A DNA stretch of 64,000 bases from Notospermus geniculatus (Eukaryota > Nemertea > Pilidiophora > Heteronemertea > Lineidae): NCBI GenBank assembly GCA_002633025.1, contig NMRB01000077.1, forward strand, positions 72,898 to 136,897. The letters are read 5' to 3'. Position 1 is the stretch's first letter. Each line of letters begins with the position of its first letter. Shown piece after piece: positions 1-10,763 of this stretch. The notes under the pieces were generated by a model, which had not been told where the DNA came from, searched no databases, and saw only the letters and a program-made list of their open reading frames with translations. The position numbers were made by a program, and so were the translations under genes.

Positions 1-288
1 GTCGCACTTGGATCATGTCTGTGAATGACAAAAAACTGCCATTAAAGATTTACACAACCTATATCAGAGAGAGCCTCACCCTGAAATGCCCACTGGAAGA
101 AAATGATAATTAGACATAGTAAACTGCGGGTTTGGGGAGCCAAACACGGCGCTGATCCACAGACAGATGAACACTGGGAAGTTCAGAATAAACGCTCTGA
201 AGACAGCCCATCCGACAAAGATGCCAGATGTGAGAATCCAACGCACCTGAACCCCCAACTTGCTTGGAAAAGAAACAACGGTACTTAC

Positions 289-3200
289 CAAGAAGTGGAA
301 GCAACACTGGGTAGTTGTATGGCATGACAAACAAGTTGACTAACTGTAAGTTGGAGCTTGCCTTCAGATAACCAAATGGTGAGCCCAGCTCACTGTATTT
401 GGCACTGTTTGGAAGGAACACCTGCAAAAGACATCATAACAATCAGCATCTCTAAGACTTTGGCTCATCTCAACCAGTACAACCAAAACTACAAGGTCGT
501 ACTTATTGGTGATTCTCCAGTATTCCAATCGTCTAGGCCAAAGCAGTAAAGAGCCACATGGAGAAGGTATTGGGACTCACACCATCTGCTACAGAGCTAC
601 AAGACAGAGGAGTCCATTATGGCATTCTTGAAAGCTAGCGTAACTCAATAAGTGGTACAAGAACCTGCCACAGGGTAGCGCTGAGATTCTTACCTGCCAT
701 GATATACTAGGTTGCCGCCGTTCCAAGATATATTGCGTTAAAGGTGATGGTTCCAGTTCATATTTGTCAAACGGCATATTTTCTATCACCATTGGTTCGC
801 AGGGCGTACATGAGAATTTCACTACAGGTTGGGCTGATCTCGGTGGCTGTAAAAAGATAATTCAGACTCCATCAGGAGAAGAAATTGAATGGTGTGATCT
901 GATTGAGGCCAAAAAGAAGATACTGCCTCAAGATTTTTTCTTATGACTTAAAAATCAACCCGCCAAAAACAGCCTTATTCCATCAGGAGAGACTTTCTAA
1001 ACATTGTCAAATTGCCCCTTATGTAGCACAGATAGAAGACTTTTAAACAACGAATTCCACTCACCAGATTCGGACTGTTCGGATCTGGCCAGAAGGATTC
1101 TGGAATGGGCCAGTGACCAATAGCATAACCCTTCTGTGCGGAACGTTGAACCAAGACAAGTCGACGACAACTGTGCCAGGCTGTATTGCTACTACTGTTG
1201 TTCTGATTTGGAATTGGCGTGCACGACCGTGACTTTTCCTCATTGGTAATTGATGACAGGAGGCCATTTTGAACATCTTGGCGGTTGATATCTTGGTTCT
1301 CTGAAATGAATTATCATTTTACTGGATTAGATGAGAGTAATTCGTAAGTCACAGATGTTTCACTGCCGAATGTGACCTTCTGGTTTACGCAGAAGGCTTC
1401 TTTAGCAAACAGACCATTTCATAGGTCATCTCTATTCGATGCCGCCCCCCATCTGGTACAAAACCCTACTTCTCTTACCTTTTGTATTTCCATTCAGTTC
1501 CTGATTGTCTGTGGGATCAGGTCCTGTTTTTTCAAAGTTGATGACAACACCTGGCTGTGCTTTCTGCACCAATGACTCTAAACACTGTAGTAACTGCCGC
1601 TGGGAGGAAACGGCATATGAACGACCTAGAAATCAGAAAGGCAAGTCACAAGGATTCACATATGAGTCGGCATGTTCTTATCATCCTGCCCCATCAAAAG
1701 GACAATCAGAAATACAAGTACCAGAAATACCAGTATTTCTCTAGTGGCATCAAATTCACAGACCCAGGCTCATATTAACATCAGTTCCACCTGGTCACCA
1801 AGACGTACCAAAGTCTTGTTGTTATGCACAACACCAATAACTTGAGGTCGATTTCCAGACACTTCTTTTATCTCATATTTACAATACCCACCTCCCGTCA
1901 CTTCACACATCGCATCTATAGGCGAGTCATCGGCAGATGGAATGAATGTTTGGTTCTGTTCATAGGGCTGGGTCCCAGGTAATCTCAATACAATTCCAAA
2001 CAGGCGTTGGTCCCATCGGAATGGTTCTTTCGTTAATTCACTCCCAGGAACTGGTGTGTGCATGGGCAGATTAAGCTGAAATTGAGAAAAATACCTTGGA
2101 AAAAATTGGTAAAACTGGTGAATGACGGATATACCAATAGTGTTCAGGTTGAAAATTAAAGATTCATTTTGTTTGCGGCTGTCAGAGAGGGGCAGTGGAA
2201 ACATCAGCACCCATCACCTCTGGAGGTCCGAGGTCCAATCCCCGGTCAGAACTGATCATGCCACAGATTCAGTATTCCTTTAAGCTGCTTTACTGATGAC
2301 TTACCTCTGTGTGAATACCATTTAAACCCGTCAGCTTCTTCCCATCCGTGATACAGATAATCACAGCAGGTTCAAGATAGAAGGGACATCGACCCTGAAA
2401 GAGTACAAACATTAGTGTTATCTATCCAAAGAGGGCTCCTAAATCTGACATGNCCTGCAAAAATGTCAACACAATATAAGGCTCACCTGTCCATATGTGT
2501 CAATACCACTCTGCATCCTGTTGATATTGAGGAGATCAAAAGCATGTTTCAATGCCGGGCCCATCTGAGTTAGGCCTGATGCTGTGAGGTTCTTCAGTTC
2601 ATTCATGAAGGTTGCATGACTTTCTTTCCATCCAGCCTAATGGTGTTGAGAAATAGAAATTCCATGTCACAGTCAACCAACAGCAAAATTAATCAATCTA
2701 AAACACCACTTCACTTGGGTAAACACAACCACGTGGGGAGAGCTAAAAATAGTTCTCAGCTCATTAGCATATTTCCCATCATGCCCTTCGTCAGCAGCTC
2801 CACTTCGGAGGTGAGTTGACACGGGAGGATATTCCCTCGAAATTAAGGAAATTATTTCCTTATTTCGGCATATATAACTCCCGCACTATGCACGAATAAA
2901 AAGTTAAATACGTGGAGTACGTGTGTTCGAGAGGAATATACGCTCCATTGTGACTAACGGCTATTATTTCATGAATAAAGTTGCAACTTTGCGTTCCGCC
3001 ATTCGCGCAAGAAAAATTTCTCACCTTGATATTTGCAGGCGGTTCTTCAAATGTCAAAAGCATGTATCTGTCCCACCTGCTGGCCTGATCGCGGGCTCGA
3101 AACTGAAAAATGATCAAGGACGAAGGCCTCAGTGGTGATCAAATCAGATTAAATCGAAAATAATGTCCACAGCCATGTATTTTTTTGCCTTTACCTTCAT

Positions 3201-3305
3201 AAAGAGCTCGACGGCCCCTTTCGCGACGTCCATGAACGAAGTGCCTAAATAAGTGCGTTGATTCATGGACGCACTGCTATCGATGAGAAAAAGTATTATA
3301 GTCAT
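289..3305 (-). CDS. INTS6: Integrator complex subunit 6, N-terminal half (partial, continues past the left edge)
   Basis: INTS6 is a subunit of the nuclear Integrator complex, which cleaves snRNA and attenuated mRNA transcripts and docks phosphatase PP2A. Nine coding exons read on the minus strand: 3195-3305, 3025-3102, 2487-2636, 2305-2394, 1892-2075, 1479-1625, 1065-1300, 694-846 and 289-421. All have GT-AG borders and phases that chain without a break, giving about 427 residues. The protein starts MTIILFLIDSSASMNQ, a von Willebrand A domain with the DxSxS metal-binding motif. Family words follow: TFEEPP, CITDG, PGSELTKEPFRWDQRLF, CEVTGG, GHWPIPESFWPD, CEPMVI, ELGSPFGYLKAS and PYNYPVLLPLL. 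Human INTS6 is about 890 residues, so roughly half is here. Bases 1-288 look intronic. A single ambiguous base (2453) lies in intron 3. INTS6 and INTS6L are vertebrate duplicates; this would be their pro-orthologue. Confidence 0.96.
2178..2250 (+). repeat. tRNA-derived SINE-like fragment in INTS6 intron 4
   Basis: The segment has a tRNA-like head: TGTCAGAGAGGGGCAGTGG, then ACATCAGCACCCATCAC, then a degenerate B box GGTCCAATCC. Related segments occur at 25671-25740, 26135-26200, 32040-32115, 33255-33325 and 55341-55405. Confidence 0.5.
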
Positions 3306-3976
3306 GATCGAGATATAACCTTTATGTATCGAACGAGGTAAAAATTAAGAGATCTGGTGGGCTATGAAGCCCGCTAGAACGGGTTTAATTTCGGCGTTTC
3401 AACAATGGCGCAGCTGAAACAAGCCGCACTTCGGCAGCCTGCACGCCACGACAACTTGTCATGTGACCTGTCCGCCATGATTTTCTGATTGGCTGAGGCG
3501 TAGGGAGCATTCATTTTTGTAGTTCCGCATATTTTGTTTATTCATTTCAATATTACAGTTTATCTTTTCGATATCTACAGAAGAACTTCCTGCCTGTCGA
3601 ATTCTTTAATCCCATCTTTTCTGTTTTCATTTTAATATGGTCTGGTAATTGGGATATAGTAAAAATTCATTTGCACTGGTTGCACTCTCCTCACCTTCCA
3701 ATGAATGATCCCCAGCAAGGGTTGGATCGGTGTAACCAGATTGGAGTCCCATTGAAAATTAGTACCCTGGCAATAAGAGATTGACGAATTGTGGCCTAAA
3801 TGGCTATCTGTCGTTGGCTTACCTGCCAAAAGTCACAATCACTGTTTCATTTTTGCGTTTTTGTGAGTTGTCCTTTACTTGAGAGCGGATGAGGTCAATT
3901 TTGTTGACAGTTTAGAAAAGGTCTAGCCTAAGCAACGTCATTTTACTCAGTTATCCCCCTTATAAAAAATATTGTC

Positions 3977-4097
3977 CATTTTACCATGGTGAATGGTAAT
4001 TTCGAACGGTAAAAAAGGTTTACCATGGTGAAAGCCAATTATACCATGGTAAACTGTCCTTTACCGTTCGAAATTACCATGGAGGGATGGTAAAATG
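3977..4097. mobile_element. Palindromic MITE-like element
   Basis: The left arm has ATTTTACCAT then TGGTAATTTCGAACGGTAAA. The right arm is the reverse complement, TTTACCGTTCGAAATTACCA followed by ATGGTAAAAT. The centre repeats TTTACCATGG and its complement. No transposase is present; it looks like a non-autonomous hairpin element about 120 bases long. Confidence 0.65.
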
Positions 4098-4258
4098 AAG
4101 GTTTTCATAAGGGTTCTGGGGAGTTGATTAGGCCTTGGCCTGGGCCTACTCTATGTCGCAAAGGTGACAGTGTCTCAATCAGTAGACGCGTCTATTCTAT
4201 AAGTAAACATTCGTCGGTCAATACTCATATCAATAGTGCCAAAAACCTGCATAACGGG

Positions 4259-4497
4259 CGACGTCATTGTATTCATTGCGGGTTTCGTGACGTCATCACC
4301 CTAACTGTGCAGGCATGACCTAGTTATGTACTTCCAATGAACTATCTCTAACACTGTCTGATAAAAACATCATTCATTGAGGAAAGCAGACAAAGTGTCC
4401 CACTGCGCCCAGGTAAGCTGCGGCGGTTTCTTCTACTTCGCGCCTTGCATTGCAAAAATCTACGTGACGTAGGACAGAAGAACAGGTATTACGTCAT
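4259..4497. promoter_or_regulatory. Cluster of CRE/ATF-like sites upstream of the ADP/ATP carrier
   Basis: A perfect TGACGTCA lies at 4288-4295. Variants lie nearby: GACGTCAT at 4260-4267, TGACGTAG at 4465-4472 and TTACGTCA at 4489-4496. All are within about 480 bases of the carrier start codon. CREB/ATF control of this gene is inferred from the motifs alone. Confidence 0.4.
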
Positions 4498-4737
4498 AGA
4501 TAAACGCCCGCTGCCTTGCCGTATCGGTATCCCCTAGCAACGCGGGATGATATCGTTTTTTCTCATTTCAGTTTTGTACGGAAACAACATGGCACAGAAA
4601 GCCTGGAAGTGAGTACTCCGGATATCGCCTCGTCCTGATGGTAGATAGCACAGCTGAGCTTTTCCTTAGAATGTGCCTACTACCGAACCAAGGAGACTAG
4701 CCAGCAGACGTCGCCGTCTCGGACCTCCGCGGCGACC

Positions 4738-6570
4738 ATGTCGCCACATCATCAGCACCATCATGACATTCACACATACAATACTTTCATCAAGGATTTC
4801 CTGATTGGTGGAGTTGCTGCTGGGATATCGAAGACCGCCGTGGCCCCCATGGAACGAGTCAAGCTTCTCCTTCAGTTACAGGATGCCTCGGCGCAGATAT
4901 CTTCTCACAAACGATACAAAGGTACGTTTTCTTGTTCAGATTTTCTTCGTCTTGTCATTGAACCAAAGTCGTGGCTGATGGCCTATTTAACCACATGGAA
5001 CGATATTACAAATAATGCAACTTTACCAGTATTTCTCAGACAAACACACAGTTCAATATAGTGCCTAAAGTACAGTGTATAATGCCGTCAATTTTCCAAT
5101 GCGCGGCGTCCAATGACGTGCCTGGATTCTTGTCCTGGTCGTTGCCCTCATGCCACCTTCCCCCTGGTTTGTCCTTTTCCTGTTACTGGCCTAGCTGTGC
5201 GAAGTGCCAGTATGCCCTAGGCTTATATTCGTATTTTGGACGCTATTTCTCTTCATTCAAGTATAGACGATAAGGATAATGTTATTCTCCTGCTACACGA
5301 GTCATGGCCATGTGACCCAATATCGTCTGCTATTGAACAAAGTAAACATCAATACAAAACATGGTGCGAACATACGCAGTATCTGAAGGAATGATTCCTG
5401 TATACAATGTATTCAACAAAAACGTGTTCTATTCTGTATTATCGATTTTGGATTTGAATTCTAAGTTGCATTGAACGATATTTTCCGATTTTTAGGTCGG
5501 ATATCAGAATTATAAACATCTTGCACCGACCGCCATAATCAATGCGCTCGGGTCATGGTCACATCTTCCGACAACAATATTTACACCGACTCTTCTAATG
5601 TCAACGTCAAGTGTTTGACATTAATGTCATTACGAAATTGATAATGCTTGGCATATAGCCAGAACTGGACGCCGGACTTGTTTACATGTACACAGCACAC
5701 CTCTGACTTTCCAATCCCAATCCATCTTGAACCATCAGGGGTTGATGTCGCTGCAACGCAACTGATCAGAGCTTATAATCCCTAAAAGGGGTATAAAGAG
5801 AATTAATGACAATGCCTTGCTTTCTCTTTACAGGTATCATTGACTGCTTCCGTCGCCTCCCAAAAGAACAGGGCTTTGCCTCCCTCTGGCGGGGAAACCT
5901 TGCAAACGTAATCACATACTTCCCGACGCAATCCTTGAATTTTGCCTTCAACGAGGAGTATAAGTGGCTGTTCATGCATGGTGTCGACCCCAATAAACAT
6001 TTCTGGAAGTACTGCTGTGGAAATTTCTTATGCGGTGGCGCGGCTGGAGCAAGCGCTCTGTGTTTTGTCTACCCTCTGGAACTCGCTCGTACACGCCTAG
6101 CAACCGACATCGGGAAGAGCGCATACGATAGGGAATTCGTTGGTATGAGGGACTGTTTCTACAAAGTCTTCAAGACTGATGGCGTCGGTGGACTTTATAA
6201 AGGTTTCATTGTGGCTTTACAGGGTATAGTAATCTACCGCGCGGCGTATTTCGGCGGTTTCGATATAGCAAAACGGATTCTCACGCACGATCCGGAGCAT
6301 ACGAACTTCTTCATCGCGTGGATGATTGCGGAGTTGGTTACCACCATATCAGGCCTAGTTTCGTACCCCTTCGATACCGTCCGGAGACGGATGATGATGC
6401 AGTGTTGTCGGAAAGATATAATCTACCACGACACCCTTCATTGTTGGTCGGAAATCATAAAGAATGAGGGCTTCAAAGCCCTTTACAAGGGTGGTTGGTC
6501 CAATATACTCAGGGGGACAGGCGGTGCCTTAGTGCTAGCTCTGTATGATGAAATAAACAAGTATATATGA
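4738..6570 (+). CDS. ADP/ATP translocase (mitochondrial adenine nucleotide carrier)
   Basis: This SLC25A4/5/6/31-type carrier exchanges cytosolic ADP for matrix ATP across the inner mitochondrial membrane. Two exons, 4738-4921 and 5834-6570, join in phase 1 to give 306 residues, the usual size. The three mitochondrial-carrier signatures are present: [10 protein letters not shown] (residues 37-46), PLELARTRL, and [11 protein letters not shown] (240-250). The last includes the RRRMMM hallmark of adenine nucleotide carriers. The start is the first ATG of an open exon and follows GCGACC. Two oddities: a histidine-rich N-terminal tail (seven His in the first twelve residues, HHQHHHDIH), and PLE where most animals have PLD in the second signature. 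A polyadenylation signal follows at 6706. It could be a divergent paralogue rather than the main housekeeping carrier; the family is certain. Confidence 0.96.
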
Positions 6571-6705
6571 AACAATTTGATCTAAAAACATGCATCAAGA
6601 CATCTGTCGTCTGTCAGCTCAAAGTTCATGAAAGAGTGAGGTAGTTAATCAGGAATTTTGATAAGGTCAATGCTTTGGCCCTTTGGTGTTCACTTTAGAA
6701 TGTAC

Positions 6706-6711
6706 AATAAA
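6706..6711 (+). promoter_or_regulatory. Polyadenylation signal of the ADP/ATP carrier
   Basis: AATAAA lies 136 bases after the stop codon, followed by a T-rich stretch. Confidence 0.75.
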
Positions 6712-7100
6712 GTTATTTATTTTTTCAAACATCTTCGGCTTTTCATGCTTTGACTTGTCACATCAGGCGGCATACTTATACTGTCGTCCATGGCCAATTG
6801 CATAGAGACAGGGACAGCGGCATCAACACATGCGTCCAAAATCTTCTAGGCGAGCACGTCAGACGTCTATTATTTCTGTTAGTGTAGATGGCGGCAGCAT
6901 CGATGGTAAGCTTGAATGCAACACATGAAGTATCTACATCTATTTATCAGGAGGAGATTATCTAAATTTCCTCCTGACATCTATACAATAACTTTAACTA
7001 GGAAAACCCCATTTTTTGCACGGTAACGCGCAAAAATGCCGCGCGAGGACGAGCGACACCTGCGCGGACCGGACCGTCGTCTTCGACAACAGACTTCTCA

Positions 7101-7253
7101 GGGCGGCTTTCCATTGGAGCGTTTCCGTACGCAGAAACGCTTTTCAAGAAAGCATTTGTTTTTTTCCCACGCAGTAACCAACGCCGCGGAAAAAAACAAA
7201 GCTTTCGAGCGTTTCTGCGCACGGAAACTGAACGCTCCAATGGAAAGCCGCCC
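7101..7253. mobile_element. MITE with 45-bp inverted repeats
   Basis: The left end is GGGCGGCTTTCCATTGGAGC and the right end is its reverse complement, GCTCCAATGGAAAGCCGCCC. The arms continue with GTTTCCGT.CGCAGAAACGC. A 3-bp TCA flanks both ends (7098-7100 and 7254-7256), consistent with a target-site duplication. Confidence 0.75.
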
Positions 7254-7261
7254 TCAAACTT

Positions 7262-7595
7262 TTGGGGTGGGAAAGGCGGACCTCTGATCTCATTTGCAAA
7301 CGAAACACTCGGCAATTTCCGATTGTCGTCGGCGAGATCAACGCACATTCCATTACTTCCCATTGTGCTATGCAGATTGGGGTGAGAGGTCAGACGAATT
7401 AGATTTCGACCAATGGGAGTATTTGTTATTGTTTACATTTAGCGAACGGGAAGAATATAGAGCACGTTGTTGTATCTATTCACACAACAAAGATTTTGTG
7501 TCTGTTTCTTGGCGAGTACTAATTCTTTTGAAGTGGAAAAATAGTCATAGGGCACATTAAAGGAAAGATACTGTCTGCTCTGGAACACAATGCCA
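7262..7595. repeat. Repeat unit R1 of a three-copy local repeat
   Basis: This unit shares long identity with 7881-8284. Shared words include GCGGACCTCTGA, GGCAATTTCCGATTGTCGTC, CAGATTGGG.TGAGAGGTCAGA and AATTCTTTTGAAGTGGAAAA. No protein is encoded, and the family is not recognised. Confidence 0.7.
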
Positions 7596-7880
7596 CACCT
7601 GAAAGACGACAGGCCGCTGTTATTGGATGAACACCTGGTGTCACCGAAACGAACTAGGCCTACTTGTCTCTGATGCCAGCGCAAGCTGGTTGTAGTTTGG
7701 TTCCCGAACCCACCGCTAGGGCCAAACTAAAGCTGGTTGGTGGTAAAATACCAATCATGCACCGACTAAATTTGCTATGGCCATCTCTCCGACTTTACTG
7801 AGGTAGAAAATGACTGGATGTGGATCCCCTCCCGAACCACCCTAATTTAGTATATAAGCCAAATAAACACAGAACTTTTG

Positions 7881-8284
7881 TCATATCTATTCATCTATCG
7901 ACGCCCCAGTCTCGGGCTCGAATTTAGGTTTCGGTTTTATCACAAGCGGACCTCTGACCTCATTTGCATACGGAAATTTTACACTCGGCAATTTCCGATT
8001 GTCGTCGGTGAGATCAACGCACATTCCATCAATTCCCATTGTGCTATGCAGATTGGGTGTGAGAGGTCAGACGAATTTAGATTTCGACCAATGGAAGTAT
8101 TTGTTATTGTTTACATTTTAGCGAACGGGAAGAACAGAGCACGTTGTTGTATCCATTCACACAACAAAAGCACACAACAAAGATTTTGTGTCCGTTCTTG
8201 GCGATACTAATTCTTTTGAAGTGGAAAAATAGTCATTGGGCACATTAAAGGCATAGATACTGTCTGCTCTGGAACACAATTAGA
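7881..8284. repeat. Repeat unit R2 of the same local repeat
   Basis: R2 is the longest copy. It opens with TATTCATCTATCGACG and GGGCTCGAATTTAGG, which R3 shares, then continues with the sequence shared with R1. It ends near CTGGAACACAAT. Confidence 0.7.
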
Positions 8285-8324
8285 CCGAACACTGTCCTGA
8301 TTGAAAATACTTTTGCCATTTTAT

Positions 8325-8525
8325 TCATTTATTCATCTATCGACGGCCCAGTTACGGGCTCGAATTTAGGTTTCGGTTTTATCATAAGCGGACCTCTGAC
8401 CTCATTTGCGTACGGCAATTTCCGATTGTCGTCGGCTAGTTTGGTTCCAGAACCCACCGCTAGGGCCAAAAATCTTCTGCGCCTAGCGGTGAGTTCGGGA
8501 ACCAAACTAGTCGTCGGCGAGATCA
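8325..8525. repeat. Repeat unit R3, truncated and interrupted by a 75-bp element
   Basis: R3 follows R2 from TTTATTCATCTATCGACG up to CGATTGTCGTCGG. It is then interrupted by the element at 8436-8510 and resumes with TCGTCGGCGAGATCAACG before the match ends. Confidence 0.7.
8436..8510. mobile_element. 75-bp terminal-inverted-repeat element with a 7-bp target-site duplication
   Basis: The element begins CTAGTTTGGTTCC and ends GGAACCAAACTAG. The imperfect arms extend about 30 bp into ACCGCTAGG. TCGTCGG is found on both sides (8429-8435, 8511-8517). The uninterrupted sister copies R1 and R2 read CGATTGTCGTCGG directly, so the empty site is visible within the window. Confidence 0.85.
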
Positions 8526-8716
8526 ACGAAACGACCAAATTCGGGTGACGAAACGACCGAAACAAGTAACGAAAACGAACTGCCGGTAACGAAAAGGCCG
8601 TGTAACGAAACGACCGTAAACAACGGTTTACGGTCGTTTCGTTACACGGCCTTTTCGTTACTGTTAGTTCGTTACCTGATTTGATCGTTTCGTTACCCGA
8701 ATTTGGTCGTTTCGTT
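8526..8716. mobile_element. Long hairpin element built on GTAACGAAACGACC
   Basis: The core has 36-base perfectly complementary arms (8586-8621 and 8626-8661) around a 4-base loop AACG. The outer arms stay complementary with mismatches out to about 8526 and 8716 (AACGAAACGACCAAATTCGG against its complement). Confidence 0.8.
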
Positions 8717-8816
8717 ACCAGGTTACATGCGTTTGGTCATTTCGTTACATTTGTGTGAAACTTGATACTAGACCATCTGGACCATCCTGAGACCATCAGG
8801 GGTTCATATAGTGCTC

Positions 8817-9517
8817 GTATGGCAAGCCGTTTGTCCATTTAATCAAATAAACCAGGTTTTTTAAAAATAAACCTGTTTTTTTACAAAAAAAATTAGGTTT
8901 ATTTCACTCCATTGCAAAGAATCTGGGTTGATTTTTTAAAAACTTGGTTTTTTTAGCCAACTGTTCATTTATTCAAAAAATCCTAGTTTTTTTACCTGAA
9001 TGGAAAAAACAAGTTTATTTTTTAAAAACCTGTTTTTTTAAAGAAACTTGGTTTTTTTAAAAGAAACTTGTTTTTTTTAAAAGAAACTTGGTTTTTTTAA
9101 AAGAAACCTAGTTGTTTTAAAGTAAAGTTGGTTTATTTTGATACAACTCGCCATTTGTCCAATAAAAGGAAAAAACAGGTTTTTTTTGCAAGCCGTTTGT
9201 TCATTTATTCAAATAAACCAGGGTTTTTTTAAACTAGGGTTTTTTAAATAAACCTGGTTTTTTAAAAATAAACTTGAACTTTTTAAAAAAGAAACTTGGT
9301 TTTTTTAAATAAACTTGTTTTTTTTTAAAAACTAGTTTTTAAAAAACCTATTTTCTTTTCTGCAAAATGGAAAAAACTGTTTTTAAAAAAAACAAGTTTA
9401 TTTGAAAAAAACTTGGTTTTTTCCCAGATTTTTTCAAAAAAACTGTTTTTTTAAATTAAAAAAACAGTTTTTTTAAAACCTGGTTTATTTGATTAAATGA
9501 ACAAACGGCTTGCCATA
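8817..9517. mobile_element. AT-rich foldback element
   Basis: The left end reads TATGGCAAGCCGTTTGTCCA and continues TTTAATCAAATAAACCAGG. The right end carries the inverse, CCTGGTTTATTTGATTAAAT then GAACAAACGGCTTGCCATA. The roughly 600-base interior is an irregular array of AAACTTGGTTTTTT and AAACCAGGTTTTTT words that can pair with each other. An extra internal copy of GCAAGCCGTTTGTTCA lies near 9189. Confidence 0.75.
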
Positions 9518-9599
9518 TGCTCGCTCCTTTGTCACCGCAGACTTCGGTGACGAGAAGGGAGTGAGCAGTAAGGACCCCTGATATTCTCAGCGGGATGAG

Positions 9600-9730
9600 T
9601 TCCACTGAGTTCATAATTTTATATAATTCCAGGTTCAGTCCATGTACACACGTAGATGATTGTAGACGATTATTTTTTTTATCTCTTGTACCTTTAATAA
9701 GGTCTAAGCATAAATCATTCATTCATTCGT
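9600..9730 (+). mobile_element. Probable 3' end of a non-LTR retrotransposon
   Basis: The sequence CTCTTGTACCTTTAATAAGG before a short (ATTC)n tail resembles CTCTTGCACCTTTACTAAGG at the end of the fragment at 18390-18682. No coding part is left here. Confidence 0.4.
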
Positions 9731-9860
9731 TTAGAAGGGTTCCCATTTTCGTCGTCGACACACCCGCGGCACTCCGACGTCACTCCGATTCGATCGGACC
9801 AAAGAGGGATGTCCCAGTGTCAAGAGATCGGTACCGACGATGTGGTTTGATTTCCAAAGA

Positions 9861-10011
9861 CAATAGGGAGGTTGAGATCAGTCACTTATCACGGATCCAA
9901 TTATACGTATACGGATAGAATTCTGTTAACGAAGACAAATTTTGTGTACATTTCGATCGGTATTCGTATTTGATCCGTGATAGGTGCCGACTGATCTCAA
10001 CCTCCCTATTG
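9861..10011. mobile_element. 151-bp MITE-like inverted-repeat element
   Basis: The left arm reads CAATAGGGAGGTTGAGATCA and then TATCACGGATC. The right arm gives GATCCGTGATA and then TGATCTCAACCTCCCTATTG, its reverse complement. Confidence 0.75.
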
Positions 10012-10687
10012 GCAATACGTGGACGTAAGGGAGGACCCCAGTGAGTTCCTGTCGTCCTCCTCAATCCAACAGACAGACTTCACAGGCTCATCACCAAAGC
10101 CAGCCATGCAATAACCGTCACTTTCTTCAAGTGGTAGATAAATATCGTTTCCAGATAGCCAAATGATTAGAATATCAAAAGAAACTGAATGCTGCCAGTG
10201 CCAGAAGTCAAGAATCGCTATGTTAAAGAGTTAGTTAGGTAAGGCATAGACTTATTTATTCCGATGATTCTCGCTTCGCAGTTGTTTCAGAGATCGTTGG
10301 GTCTCATTACCACAAATAATGACGTCGACTTTCCCTTTGTGATCATATTGTAATATTTGTCCTTCAGTCGAGTTTTGCTGTTCGCGATTTGATATTTGCT
10401 GAAGACTTCGGTATTCGATTTCGCGCGAAATGTGTCAGGGTCAAAGGTAAACTACCCCCGCCAATCGTATGCTAATTGAGGGGCAGTAATCTGCTAGTGA
10501 TGAGGTTGTGTTTTTCACGAATAATGTAAAAATCTGCTATAAAGCAGTTAAAAATAATTGGCGTCTACTCGTACAAAAAGATAACCAAATAATTATACAC
10601 ACAGAGGCAGCAGCCCTTTTGATGGGGTATGCTCAAGACCTATTTGGCATTCGCGGAGCAATACACTCTGTGAAGGACCCTAATCCC
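10012..10687. other. Intergenic stretch without recognised features
   Basis: I see no gene, RNA or repeat here that I can support. Short reading frames exist but show no family resemblance or splice context. Confidence 0.5.
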
Positions 10688-10763
10688 CAACCTCGTCCCC
10701 AGGGGTATAGTTCGCTCAGACAACCTCTTGTCAGAAAGCGAATGACCCCTGGGAACGAGGTTG
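10688..10763. mobile_element. 76-bp inverted-repeat element with a 9-bp target-site duplication
   Basis: The ends are CAACCTCGTCCCCAGGGGT and ACCCCTGGGAACGAGGTTG. CCTAATCCC sits exactly on both sides (10679-10687 and 10764-10772). Confidence 0.85.

Larger units (their letters stand above)
3306..4737. other. Divergent intergenic region between INTS6 and the ADP/ATP carrier
   Basis: These 1.4 kb separate the start codons of two divergently transcribed genes and should hold both promoters. They contain a palindromic element (3977-4097) and a cluster of CRE-like sites (4259-4497). No coding exon was recognised. A short upstream reading frame (ATG at 4590, seven codons) sits next to a consensus GTGAGT donor near 4609, so a spliced 5' UTR exon of the carrier is possible. 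Confidence 0.6.

Noticed and set aside
4590-4613. First coding exon of the ADP/ATP carrier at 4590
   Set aside because: The ATG frame stops after seven codons and the carrier is complete from 4738. At most this is a 5' UTR exon or an upstream frame.
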